Origin: an uncultured Odoribacter sp.
Lineage (GTDB): Bacteria; Bacteroidota; Bacteroidia; Bacteroidales; Marinifilaceae
Assembly (NCBI GenBank): GCA_934725835.1
Contig: CAKVCR010000051.1
Location: 1-12,954 of the forward strand
Direction: 5' to 3'
DNA: 12,954 nucleotides
This document shows, piece after piece, positions 1-6,024 of this stretch. The notes below the pieces were generated by a model. The model was not told where the DNA came from, ran no database searches, and was given only the letters and a program-made list of their open reading frames with translations. A program made the translations under genes and the position numbers. Each line of letters starts with the position of its first letter. Positions within the stretch are counted from its first letter, which is position 1.

Positions 1-9
1 ATATACACC

Positions 10-945
10 ATGAAAAAAATCAATATTCTACTTACAATCTGTATTCTCATTACTGTTGCCAATGCTGCAGCCTTCATCTATATGCAATTTTTCCACATGC
101 CGGACATCACGGTAAATGAACCGGTTATCCTCCCGATAGATGCACCTGTCAATAGTGATATTTTCATGCCTACAGCCATCGATTTAGCCGGAGAGGCTGC
201 ACCTGTCCATCGCCGGGATGTAGAAGAAGCATTAAAAAAAGAATTGATTGTCAACACCTATCTGCACTCACATACCACCCAGATTCTAAAGCATGCCCCA
301 CGGATATTTGCCGTCATTGAACCCATACTGAAAGCCAACGACATTCCGGACGACTTTAAATATCTCGCAGTGATAGAAAGTCGTCTTGATCCGCTGATTG
401 TATCGCCCGCAGGAGCAGCCAGCACCTGGCAAATCATGAAAGCCACCGGCAAAGAACTCGGTTTGGAAATCGACAACGACATTGACGAACGCTACCATTT
501 GGGAAAAGCCACTCATGCTGCCGCCAAATATCTGAAAAAAGCATACGAAAAATTCGGCTCATGGACTTTGGCTGCCGCATCCTATAATGCCGGTACAAAT
601 TTTTTGCTCAAACAAATGAAAACACAGAAAGAACAAAATTATTACAATCTGCTTTTAGGCGAAGAAACCGAACGCTATGTCTACCGCATATTAGCGTTGA
701 AACAGATTATGACCAATCCCGAAAAATACAACTTCCAAATCAATGTCACCTATCCGGCAGAGCCGACAGAAACAGTAACCGTTGACACCACTGTCAAAAG
801 CTGGACAGACTTTGCTCACCGACAAGGTATCACCTACAAAACCCTAAAACGATTTAACCCTTGGCTACGCAAACCTGAACTACACAATTCCAAACGCAAA
901 ACATACCACATCGCAATACCTAAAAACAAAGAACTATACAAATAA
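10..945 (+). CDS. Membrane-anchored lytic transglycosylase (SLT domain, MltD-like)
   Basis: Predicted murein lytic transglycosylase of 311 aa, cleaving the MurNAc-GlcNAc bond of peptidoglycan on the periplasmic side. Residues 1-28 form one hydrophobic signal or anchor segment with no obvious lipobox. The SLT/lysozyme-like domain spans about 85-235: the probable catalytic Glu123 lies in the motif VIESRLDP, followed by GAASTWQIM (135-143) and AAASYNAG (188-195), the usual second and third SLT motifs. The C-terminal 60 residues (WTDFAHRQGITYKTLKRFNPWL and onward) resemble a degenerate LysM repeat that would bind glycan. The start is the ATG at 10; only 9 bases of upstream sequence are visible, so its promoter and operon partner are outside the window. 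The next gene begins 87 bp downstream on the same strand. Family assignment is firm; the exact MltD-type subgroup is inferred. Confidence 0.9.
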   Translation: MKKINILLTICILITVANAAAFIYMQFFHMPDITVNEPVILPIDAPVNSDIFMPTAIDLAGEAAPVHRRDVEEALKKELIVNTYLHSHTTQILKHAPRIFAVIEPILKANDIPDDFKYLAVIESRLDPLIVSPAGAASTWQIMKATGKELGLEIDNDIDERYHLGKATHAAAKYLKKAYEKFGSWTLAAASYNAGTNFLLKQMKTQKEQNYYNLLLGEETERYVYRILALKQIMTNPEKYNFQINVTYPAEPTETVTVDTTVKSWTDFAHRQGITYKTLKRFNPWLRKPELHNSKRKTYHIAIPKNKELYK

Positions 946-1032
946 CTTGATTTTTCTTCCGCTTATTTTGGTACATTATTTGTTTGTCCGTTTATTAGTG
1001 GTAACTTAGCCATCATTAATTATAGACAAACC

Positions 1033-2697
1033 ATGAAAACCATAACTATTTTTTGTGAAAATACAGGATGCAACTACAATGTTGAGGCGGGAATGACACT
1101 GAAAGAGATAAAAAAAATCATATATCCCGAAAACCACAACCACATATTGGGGGCTTTAATCAACCATCAGTTGAAAGACCTCCAATATATCGTAATGAAT
1201 CCTCTAAGAATCAATTTCATTGATATCACAACATTAGACGGCTATAGCGTCTATACTCGTTCGTTAATATTTGTGCTTTACAAAGCTGTATCGAACATAT
1301 TTCCACGCAAAGCACTCAGAACCGAATACTTTATCTCCAATGGCATATACTGCCGATTGGGCAATAAAGACTTAAGCCAAACACCGGAAATCATTGATAC
1401 CCTCCGAAATGAAATGCAAAAAATCATCGATTACGACATTCCGATTATCCGTGAAGACATTCCGACAGAAAAAGCAGTACAAATCTTCCGCAAACAAGGA
1501 TTTAAAGACAAAGCCGATTTAATGGAGACACGAGGTAAACTGTACACCTCGCTTTACTATCTTGACGGTCTGTCCGACTATTTTTACGGGACACTGGCTC
1601 CATCCACAGGATGTCTGAAAATATTCGATCTCATTCCATATAAAAACGGGATGCTGCTGCGTCTGCCGGACAGACACAATCCCCAGGAATTGCTGCCGGT
1701 CATTCCACAGGACAAATTATTCAATGTATTCAGTGAGCACAAACGCTGGGGTAAAATTCTTGAAACGACAGATATCGGTAGCCTAAACAAATTAATTGAA
1801 AACAAATTCACAGGACCTATCATCAAAATCAGTGAAGCCCTGCACGAAAAGAAGATTTCACAGATAGCCGACCAAATCAAAGCCCGTCAGAAACATGTGA
1901 AAGTCATACTCATTGCCGGTCCTTCCTCTTCCGGTAAAACAACATTCGGCAAGCGACTCGCCATTCAACTGATGGTAAACTGCATCAAACCCATTAATCT
2001 TTCGCTTGACAACTACTTTGTCAATCGTGAGCTGACCCCACGTGATAAAAACGGAGAATACGACTACGAATCCATTGATGCCCTTGACATCGCCACCTTT
2101 ACAGACAACATCCAACGTCTACTGGCAGGAGAAGAGGTTGAAATACCCAAATTCTCGTTCGATACCGGTCAACGCTATTATGACGGAGAAAAATTGCGTA
2201 TCACCAAACAAAATGTCATTATCGTAGAAGGCATCCACGGTTTGAACCCCAAACTGACACAAATGTTGCCTCCGGAAGCATTATTTAAAATATTCGTTTC
2301 TGCACTGACATCTATCGCCATCGATAATCACAACTTGATTAATCCGTCGGACAACCGTCTGCTCCGCAGAATGGTGCGCGATTACAAATACCGCAACTAC
2401 TCAGCACTCGACACCTTGAAACGCTGGGAAAGCGTACTATTGGGTGAACAAAAACACATCATCCCTTATCAGGAAGAAGCCGATGCAATCTTCAACTCTG
2501 CCCTTACCTACGAATTGGGCACTTTGAAACTTCAGGCAGAACCAATGCTTCGGGAAGTCACCCAACAGCACCCTGAACACTCCAAAGCCTTACGTCTACT
2601 GAAATTCCTCTCATACATCCGCGTTGTACAGCCCCGGGAAATTCCCCCGACCTCCATCATACGCGAATTCCTTGGAGGAAGCAGTTTTAAATATTAA
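1033..2697 (+). CDS. Nucleoside kinase (TGS-like N-terminus fused to uridine-kinase domain)
   Basis: A 554-aa protein of the architecture common in Bacteroidetes and Firmicutes, in which a threonyl-tRNA-synthetase-like N-terminal region precedes a uridine/cytidine-kinase-like P-loop domain. Residues 1-70 look like a TGS domain (beta-grasp pattern, ending IDITTLDG). Residues 90-230 match the tRNA-synthetase additional domain in outline. The kinase begins near 285, with the Walker A motif GPSSSGKTT at 296-304, then LSLDNYFV (substrate and Mg region), YDYESIDALD and VIIVEGIHGLNP, all typical of uridine kinases. It is cytosolic and would phosphorylate a nucleoside using NTP; the natural substrate is not evident. 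A hairpin with A- and T-runs follows the stop codon. The assignment to the fused nucleoside kinase family is strong. Confidence 0.88.
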   Translation: MKTITIFCENTGCNYNVEAGMTLKEIKKIIYPENHNHILGALINHQLKDLQYIVMNPLRINFIDITTLDGYSVYTRSLIFVLYKAVSNIFPRKALRTEYFISNGIYCRLGNKDLSQTPEIIDTLRNEMQKIIDYDIPIIREDIPTEKAVQIFRKQGFKDKADLMETRGKLYTSLYYLDGLSDYFYGTLAPSTGCLKIFDLIPYKNGMLLRLPDRHNPQELLPVIPQDKLFNVFSEHKRWGKILETTDIGSLNKLIENKFTGPIIKISEALHEKKISQIADQIKARQKHVKVILIAGPSSSGKTTFGKRLAIQLMVNCIKPINLSLDNYFVNRELTPRDKNGEYDYESIDALDIATFTDNIQRLLAGEEVEIPKFSFDTGQRYYDGEKLRITKQNVIIVEGIHGLNPKLTQMLPPEALFKIFVSALTSIAIDNHNLINPSDNRLLRRMVRDYKYRNYSALDTLKRWESVLLGEQKHIIPYQEEADAIFNSALTYELGTLKLQAEPMLREVTQQHPEHSKALRLLKFLSYIRVVQPREIPPTSIIREFLGGSSFKY

Positions 2698-2703
2698 TAA
2701 ACC

Positions 2704-2756
2704 AAAAAACAAGTGCCTTATTGCTTAAAACTAGGCAATAAAGTGCTCTTGTTTTT
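2704..2756. terminator. Probable bidirectional rho-independent terminator
   Basis: An interrupted inverted repeat lies between two convergent genes. The outer arms are AAAAACAAG and CTTGTTTTT; the inner arms are CTTATTGC and GCAATAAAG with a short mismatched bulge between. The outer arm gives an A-run on the left and a T-run on the right, so the structure could stop transcription from the kinase gene on the plus strand and from the amidohydrolase gene on the minus strand. Confidence 0.65.
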
Positions 2757-2837
2757 CGAATGACACCAATATCTCCATTGCTTTCTCTTACCGATAGTCT
2801 ACCAATCAATCAAGTGATACCGACAAACAGAAGATTT

Positions 2838-3521
2838 TCAATCAAGCAAACACGTCATAAATTCCCGGATATCATCCCTCAATCCATTATCGCGCAGAAG
2901 CGTACTATTCGATTGGAGATAAGTTTTCTTATTCACCTCCAACATGATAGAATGAAAAACAAACCCACAATCCGGAGCCATTGAATTACTGTAAGGAGCA
3001 TTGATCCCCACCAGATACCCTTTATCCATAAAATAATTTACCGCGAACTCTATTAGCTGCCTGCTGGGTTTGGACCAATCCTCGTTAAAACCAATACAGA
3101 TATCCACATCACTCTGTTCTTCTGGGAAAGAGTGACAGTCCAATAATAGAGAATCCTCCCGTAAAGCTCGTTTCAACCGTTGTTGATGCCATAACCACAA
3201 ACCTATAAGCATTTGCTCGGCTTGCACCGGAATCTCTCGACGATAACAACCAAAACTTTTATACACAATACCCTGTCCGCACTGTTCCAGCGGATCATCC
3301 CACAAACGTTCAGCATCAACAACAAATCGGGAATAAGGGAAACGGACAGTCTGAATACGTTCATCCAGAAGACCATGAAACAGATAATCTGTATGCCAGT
3401 CCGTCCACTTATAGACGACATTATTCAAAAAATCAGCATCAATCGACCAAAAACTTTTATCCGCATCAAACAACCCTTCCACAGATGCATGTGGTTCATT
3501 CAAAACCATACTTTTATACAT
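2838..3521 (-). CDS. N-formylglutamate amidohydrolase-like protein
   Basis: A 227-aa cytosolic protein of the N-formylglutamate amidohydrolase (FGase, PF05013-type) superfamily, metal-dependent hydrolases of N-acyl or formyl amino acids. Visible family motifs are NEPHASVEGL at 8-17, FPYSRFVVDAERLW at 61-74, the metal-site-like LLLDCHSFP at 125-133, DVDICIGFNEDWSKP at 138-152, APYSNS at 175-180 and LEVNKK at 194-199. No His-degradation genes lie nearby, so a role in histidine catabolism is not supported. The gene is last in a minus-strand series after the macro-like gene, with a 97-bp gap that may carry its own promoter. Length suits the shorter Bacteroidetes form. Family membership is confident; the substrate is unknown. 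Confidence 0.8.
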   Translation of the reverse strand: MYKSMVLNEPHASVEGLFDADKSFWSIDADFLNNVVYKWTDWHTDYLFHGLLDERIQTVRFPYSRFVVDAERLWDDPLEQCGQGIVYKSFGCYRREIPVQAEQMLIGLWLWHQQRLKRALREDSLLLDCHSFPEEQSDVDICIGFNEDWSKPSRQLIEFAVNYFMDKGYLVGINAPYSNSMAPDCGFVFHSIMLEVNKKTYLQSNSTLLRDNGLRDDIREFMTCLLD

Positions 3522-3618
3522 ATCAGTCAGTTTTTAATTGTTCAACAATTCACATCCCCAATGAACCACCGCAGCTGACAACTCGGTTGGTGTACCTAAA
3601 AGTAACTCTATGGATGTT

Positions 3619-4005
3619 TTACGATAGCAAAGATACAAAAAATTCGGGCAAAACAATATTTTCCACCTCCAATGCCGCCTTAAACAAAGGAGCGATTTCT
3701 TCTTCCTTGAATCCGGCAATACCGCATCCGATTGGTGTAACCAAGAATGTATATTCAGAATGAGCCTTAGCAAAGGCTATAAACTCATCCACATAAGGAC
3801 GAATTGTTTCCACTCCGCCTTGCATGGTCGGGATTGCATAAGATTGTCCTTGCAAACCCACTCCTTGTCCCCACACAGCACCAAACCGTTTATAGGCAAA
3901 ACGTGCAGCACCTCCACCATGCATTCCGGCCAGATTACTTCCGAAAACAAAGATTTCATTCGATTCCAATTCATCGATAAATTCAGGTGTATATTTGTAT
4001 TTCAT
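3619..4005 (-). CDS. Macro-domain-like protein (A1S_2505-type)
   Basis: A 128-aa protein with the features IFVFGSNLAGMHGGGAARFAY (residues 18-38), GQGVGLQGQSYAIPT (46-60) and LVTPIGCGIAGF (88-99). This pattern occurs in a family, frequent in phages and mobile DNA, that I recall as A1S_2505. The Gly-rich GSNLAGxHGGGAA segment and the TPIGCGIAG segment look like the two ligand loops of a macro domain, so binding of ADP-ribose or a related nucleotide is a reasonable inference rather than something shown. The ATG overlaps the TGA of the preceding gene as ATGA (4002-4005), implying translational coupling. The protein has no signal peptide. Family recognition is good; function is tentative. Confidence 0.7.
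   Translation of the reverse strand: MKYKYTPEFIDELESNEIFVFGSNLAGMHGGGAARFAYKRFGAVWGQGVGLQGQSYAIPTMQGGVETIRPYVDEFIAFAKAHSEYTFLVTPIGCGIAGFKEEEIAPLFKAALEVENIVLPEFFVSLLS
3628..3635 (-). promoter_or_regulatory. Candidate Bacteroidetes -7 promoter box (TATCTTTG)
   Basis: Matches the TAnnTTTG -7 consensus on the minus strand, inside the last codons of the macro-like gene. It could drive the amidohydrolase gene starting at 3521, leaving a leader of about 100 nt. No TTTG -33 box at the usual spacing is seen. Confidence 0.3.
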
Positions 4006-4367
4006 GATATATAAATAATTATAATAACAAATTCTGTAATAACCAAACCTTTCACCGTCAGAAGATATTTCTGACGAGGCTTGTCGGGGTACTTGTCGGG
4101 GTAAATATTAAATCTGGTAATATGACGAACTATTTCGTCAATGTTCAATCCGGTATAATCAAAAGCCTTTTCTTGTTCAAGGTCATATTCTATAGCTCTT
4201 CGAATATCGGGAGCAGATACATAAAAAACGGTATCTCCACGAAGTACCCATTCTTTTTTCGTGATATTGTAATCTCTGATTCGTCCGGCAAACTTGAAAT
4301 TACACAATACGAACCTCGTATGCTTGATGTAACGGTAGCATAGGATAAAAAGATTTAGATCTGTCAC
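4002..4367 (-). CDS. Hypothetical protein, 121 aa, translationally coupled
   Basis: I do not recognise this protein. The only start that joins it to its neighbour is GTG at 4367-4365, which overlaps the TGA of the yhcG-like gene as GTGA; its own TGA overlaps the ATG of the macro-like gene. Visible features are a basic N-terminal third (FILCYRYIKHTRFVLCNFKF), a central acidic amphipathic segment (APDIRRAIEYDLEQEKAFDYTGLNIDEIVRHI), a duplicated YPDKYPDK produced by a 12-bp tandem repeat at 4080-4103, and an Ile/Val-rich tail. The tail following the duplication reads less like a conserved domain than the middle, so the protein may be C-terminally altered. Conservation of overlapping ends on both sides argues that it is translated. 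Confidence 0.5.
   Translation of the reverse strand: MTDLNLFILCYRYIKHTRFVLCNFKFAGRIRDYNITKKEWVLRGDTVFYVSAPDIRRAIEYDLEQEKAFDYTGLNIDEIVRHITRFNIYPDKYPDKPRQKYLLTVKGLVITEFVIIIIYIS
4056..4076. repeat. Short inverted repeat CGTCAGAA / TTCTGACG
   Basis: Perfect 8-bp arms with a 5-nt loop, within the 3' part of the 121-aa gene. It is related in its GTCAG core to the longer palindromes in the yhcG-like gene. It has no T-run, so it is not a typical terminator. Confidence 0.45.
4080..4103. repeat. Perfect 12-bp tandem duplication (CTTGTCGGGGTA twice)
   Basis: Two adjacent identical 12-bp units, in frame, encode the repeated tetrapeptide YPDK in the 121-aa protein. This looks like a recent slippage duplication that keeps the reading frame. 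Confidence 0.85.
4123..4140. repeat. Inverted repeat TGACGAA / TTCGTCA
   Basis: Perfect 7-bp arms around the loop CTAT, inside the 121-aa gene. The arms share the TTCGTCA/TGACGAA core with the two 26-bp palindromes about 1 kb away in the yhcG-like gene. Confidence 0.5.
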
Positions 4368-5539
4368 TCATTTAATAGCTTCTCCAGCTCTTCTTTAGGT
4401 GGAAGCACCTTCATCAGCTCTGCATCGATTTCATCTGCCGTTTTATACGTAGCGACACCCATGGGTTGACGAAAATCTTGCATGATATATTCCACATACG
4501 CCTTGTCAGCACTCTTGCAGAGAATAATACCAACAGGAGGTTCCTCTCCTTCGCGGCGATCATCATCGTTGAGGATACGCAAGTAACTGCTGAGTTGAGC
4601 TAAGTAGGCAGTTTTGAACTTGCCTTTCTTTAGTTCAAAAACAACGAGACGCCTCAAGTCGCGATTGAAAAACAAAAGATCTATCCAATGGTCATGACCC
4701 AACTTGTCATAGTGCACTTGACTGCCATTAAAGGTAAAACCTTTCCCGAAGGTCATGATAAAATTTTTGATGTTGTGGACTATACTTTGCTCTATGACAC
4801 GTTCATCCACTTCTTCATCCCGCATGCCCAGTTCCTCCACATTTATAAAGTCCAGCAAATATTCATCCTTAAACATCTGAATAGCTCGATAGGCCTGTTT
4901 ATATTCAGGAATAGTAGAGAGAAAATTATTAGGCATCTCACCTTGGTGATGATATAAATCTTTCTTAATGATATCTACCAGATCTTCCGCTGTCACCTTA
5001 TAGTCAGCAGCATATTGTATATAAAATAAGCGTTCATTCCACTCTTTTGCTTGTGATAGAATGACAATGTGATGAGTAAAACTGATGCTTAGGAACGGTA
5101 CAATTGGAAAATGATCTAAATTCGTCAGTCGTAACTGACGAATTGTATCACCCTTACTACCAACCGATTGAATATCTATCCTATCATCAATCGACGAAAT
5201 AATGCCTAATTCGTCAGTCATAACTGACGAATTAGATTCTATGCAATTCCATGCCTCATAGAAAGCTCGCATATTCTTCAAATTTGTCTCACCAAACCCA
5301 CGCAACCCAGGAAGTTCATCTCGCAGAAGTTGACTAATGGATTTTAATATGCCACCACCCCAATTCTTATTTCGAGTATTGTTTGATATATAGCGACCGA
5401 TACCATAATACAGAGCCAACTGCTCTTGGTTGACAGCCTTAGCAGCGCGTGCTTGGCTTTGCAAAATGGCAGCTTTCAGTATATTGACAGCATCTGACAT
5501 ATGCTGTATTTCCTTCTTTTCTATATCTTTATCCATCAT
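4364..5539 (-). CDS. YhcG/DUF1016-family PDDEXK nuclease domain protein
   Basis: A 391-aa protein with the two-part YhcG architecture. Residues 15-100 form the DUF1016 N-terminal winged-helix-like domain (ALYYGIGRYIS, NWGGGILKSISQLL, LPGLRGFGETNLKNMRAFYEAW). Residues 145-390 include the linker helix region and a C-terminal restriction-endonuclease-like PDDEXK fold, with the putative active site D287 in WIDLLFFN, E302-x-K304 in FELKKGKF, and a following Gln315. Proteins of this family are common near type I restriction loci and defence islands; a nuclease role in mobile-DNA or recombination processes is inferred. Start: ATG at 5539, or the second ATG at 5536. The region linking the two domains (about residues 101-142) contains two near-identical palindromes in different frames. 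It is the first gene of a three-gene 4-bp-overlap cassette. Confidence 0.88.
   Translation of the reverse strand: MMDKDIEKKEIQHMSDAVNILKAAILQSQARAAKAVNQEQLALYYGIGRYISNNTRNKNWGGGILKSISQLLRDELPGLRGFGETNLKNMRAFYEAWNCIESNSSVMTDELGIISSIDDRIDIQSVGSKGDTIRQLRLTNLDHFPIVPFLSISFTHHIVILSQAKEWNERLFYIQYAADYKVTAEDLVDIIKKDLYHHQGEMPNNFLSTIPEYKQAYRAIQMFKDEYLLDFINVEELGMRDEEVDERVIEQSIVHNIKNFIMTFGKGFTFNGSQVHYDKLGHDHWIDLLFFNRDLRRLVVFELKKGKFKTAYLAQLSSYLRILNDDDRREGEEPPVGIILCKSADKAYVEYIMQDFRQPMGVATYKTADEIDAELMKVLPPKEELEKLLNE
5119..5144. repeat. 26-bp palindromic repeat, copy A, inside yhcG-like gene
   Basis: Perfect 11-bp arms AATTCGTCAGT and ACTGACGAATT around the loop CGTA. It differs from copy B at one of 26 positions (5131 versus 5220). 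On the coding strand it is read as residues around IRQLRLTN. Confidence 0.85.
5206..5235. repeat. Palindromic repeat, copy B, inside yhcG-like gene
   Basis: Perfect 13-bp arms CTAATTCGTCAGT and ACTGACGAATTAG around the loop CATA. The 26-bp core starts at 5208, 89 bp from copy A, so the two copies are read in different frames; this one is read as residues around NSSVMTDEL. Confidence 0.85.
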
Positions 5540-5540
5540 A

Positions 5541-5636
5541 TTATTCTTTAGGAATAAAATTCTTACTGATAGCAGAAACTCCTACTCCGAAAAGTTGCGC
5601 CATAGCCTTTGGGGATAATTGTACCACAACTTGTGG
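5541..5636 (-). pseudogene. Relic of a RhuM-like DNA-binding N-terminal segment
   Basis: On the minus strand, the open frame between the stop codons at 5637-5639 and 5541-5543 reads PQVVVQLSPKAMAQLFGVG followed by VSAISKNFIPKE. This resembles the start of RhuM-family or phage-antirepressor-type proteins, whose pattern is roughly VWLTQxxMAELFxxSxxTISxHI, a helix-turn-helix. Here it is cut off by stop codons on both sides, and only an internal ATG at 5603 could start a 20-residue peptide. It ends immediately before the yhcG-like start codon. RhuM and YhcG genes are both frequent in restriction loci, which supports the reading, but the match is short. Confidence 0.4.
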
Positions 5637-5643
5637 CTATTTT

Positions 5644-5880
5644 CTAATTTCGGTTCGCCTTGCCGGAGGTTTTCATCAAAGATAATTCACCCTTCCAATT
5701 ACGAGGAATCAAACAATCCGGATTATCTTCTTTCATACCGATACCCCATATTGTATCATAAGGACTTGCCTCCACCAAAATCTTGTCTCCGGTATCTAAA
5801 AGAAAATCTCGCAAATCACCATTACCCTTGAATTTATGAAAATTTCTGTCCGTTTTCCTCTCTTTAATCCATTTACAAAG
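5644..5880 (-). pseudogene. C-terminal relic of a NADAR (YbiA/DUF1768-like) domain
   Basis: A 78-codon open stretch on the minus strand with no start codon at its head. It reads WIKERKTDRNFHKFKGNG, then DLRDFLLDTGDKILVEASPY, then DTIWGIGMKEDNPDCLIPRN and WKGELSLMKTSGK. The core closely follows the C-terminal half of NADAR proteins, whose hallmark is KFxQNxxLRxxLLxTGDKxLVEASPxDxIWGIGL followed by WxGxNLLGxALMxVR. The N-terminal half, carrying the family's other conserved residues, is absent: a TAA lies directly upstream at 5881-5883. The tail after WKGE also departs from the family (no NLLG) and stops at 5644-5646. NADAR enzymes are N-glycosidases acting on ADP-ribosylated guanine bases or NAD-derived molecules; this copy should be inactive. 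Confidence 0.75.
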
Positions 5881-5883
5881 TTA
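5876..5883 (-). promoter_or_regulatory. Candidate -7 promoter box (TAACTTTG) at the head of the NADAR relic
   Basis: Matches TAnnTTTG on the minus strand exactly where the truncated NADAR reading frame begins. It may be the old NADAR promoter, joined to mid-gene sequence by a deletion. It could still feed transcription into the yhcG-like cassette about 340 bp downstream. No -33 TTTG box is seen at normal spacing. Confidence 0.3.
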
Positions 5884-6024
5884 CTCTTTTTTACCTGTTG
5901 GTGGAATTAAAAATGTCAATTTAAAATTTAATTATTACACCTCACACAGAAGGGGAGGCAAATCATTGTGCGAATACTAAATTCGATTATCTATTTCTAT
6001 CCACACCCTCCAATTGTAAGAATC
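5884..6024. other. AT-rich intergenic stretch without recognisable gene
   Basis: This 141-bp stretch, together with the two relics at 5541-5880, makes up the 485-bp gap between the intact genes at 5539 and 6025. I see no start-containing reading frame of note and no RNA gene. A small hairpin CGAAT/ATTCG (5971-5985) lies about 40 bp after the ADP-ribosylglycohydrolase stop codon, but it is short and lacks a T-run, so I do not call a terminator. Confidence 0.5.

Noticed and set aside
2760..2984. Short plus-strand frame after the nucleoside kinase
   Set aside because: It overlaps the 3' end of the amidohydrolase gene on the other strand and starts right after the terminator hairpin; no domain features.
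5619..5831. Plus-strand 70-codon frame in the gap between intact genes
   Set aside because: The same bases read on the minus strand give a clear NADAR-like peptide, so the plus-strand frame is a shadow of the relic.
5971..5985. Hairpin CGAAT/ATTCG as terminator of the five-gene operon
   Set aside because: The stem is only 5 bp and AT-rich, with no T-run on the minus strand.
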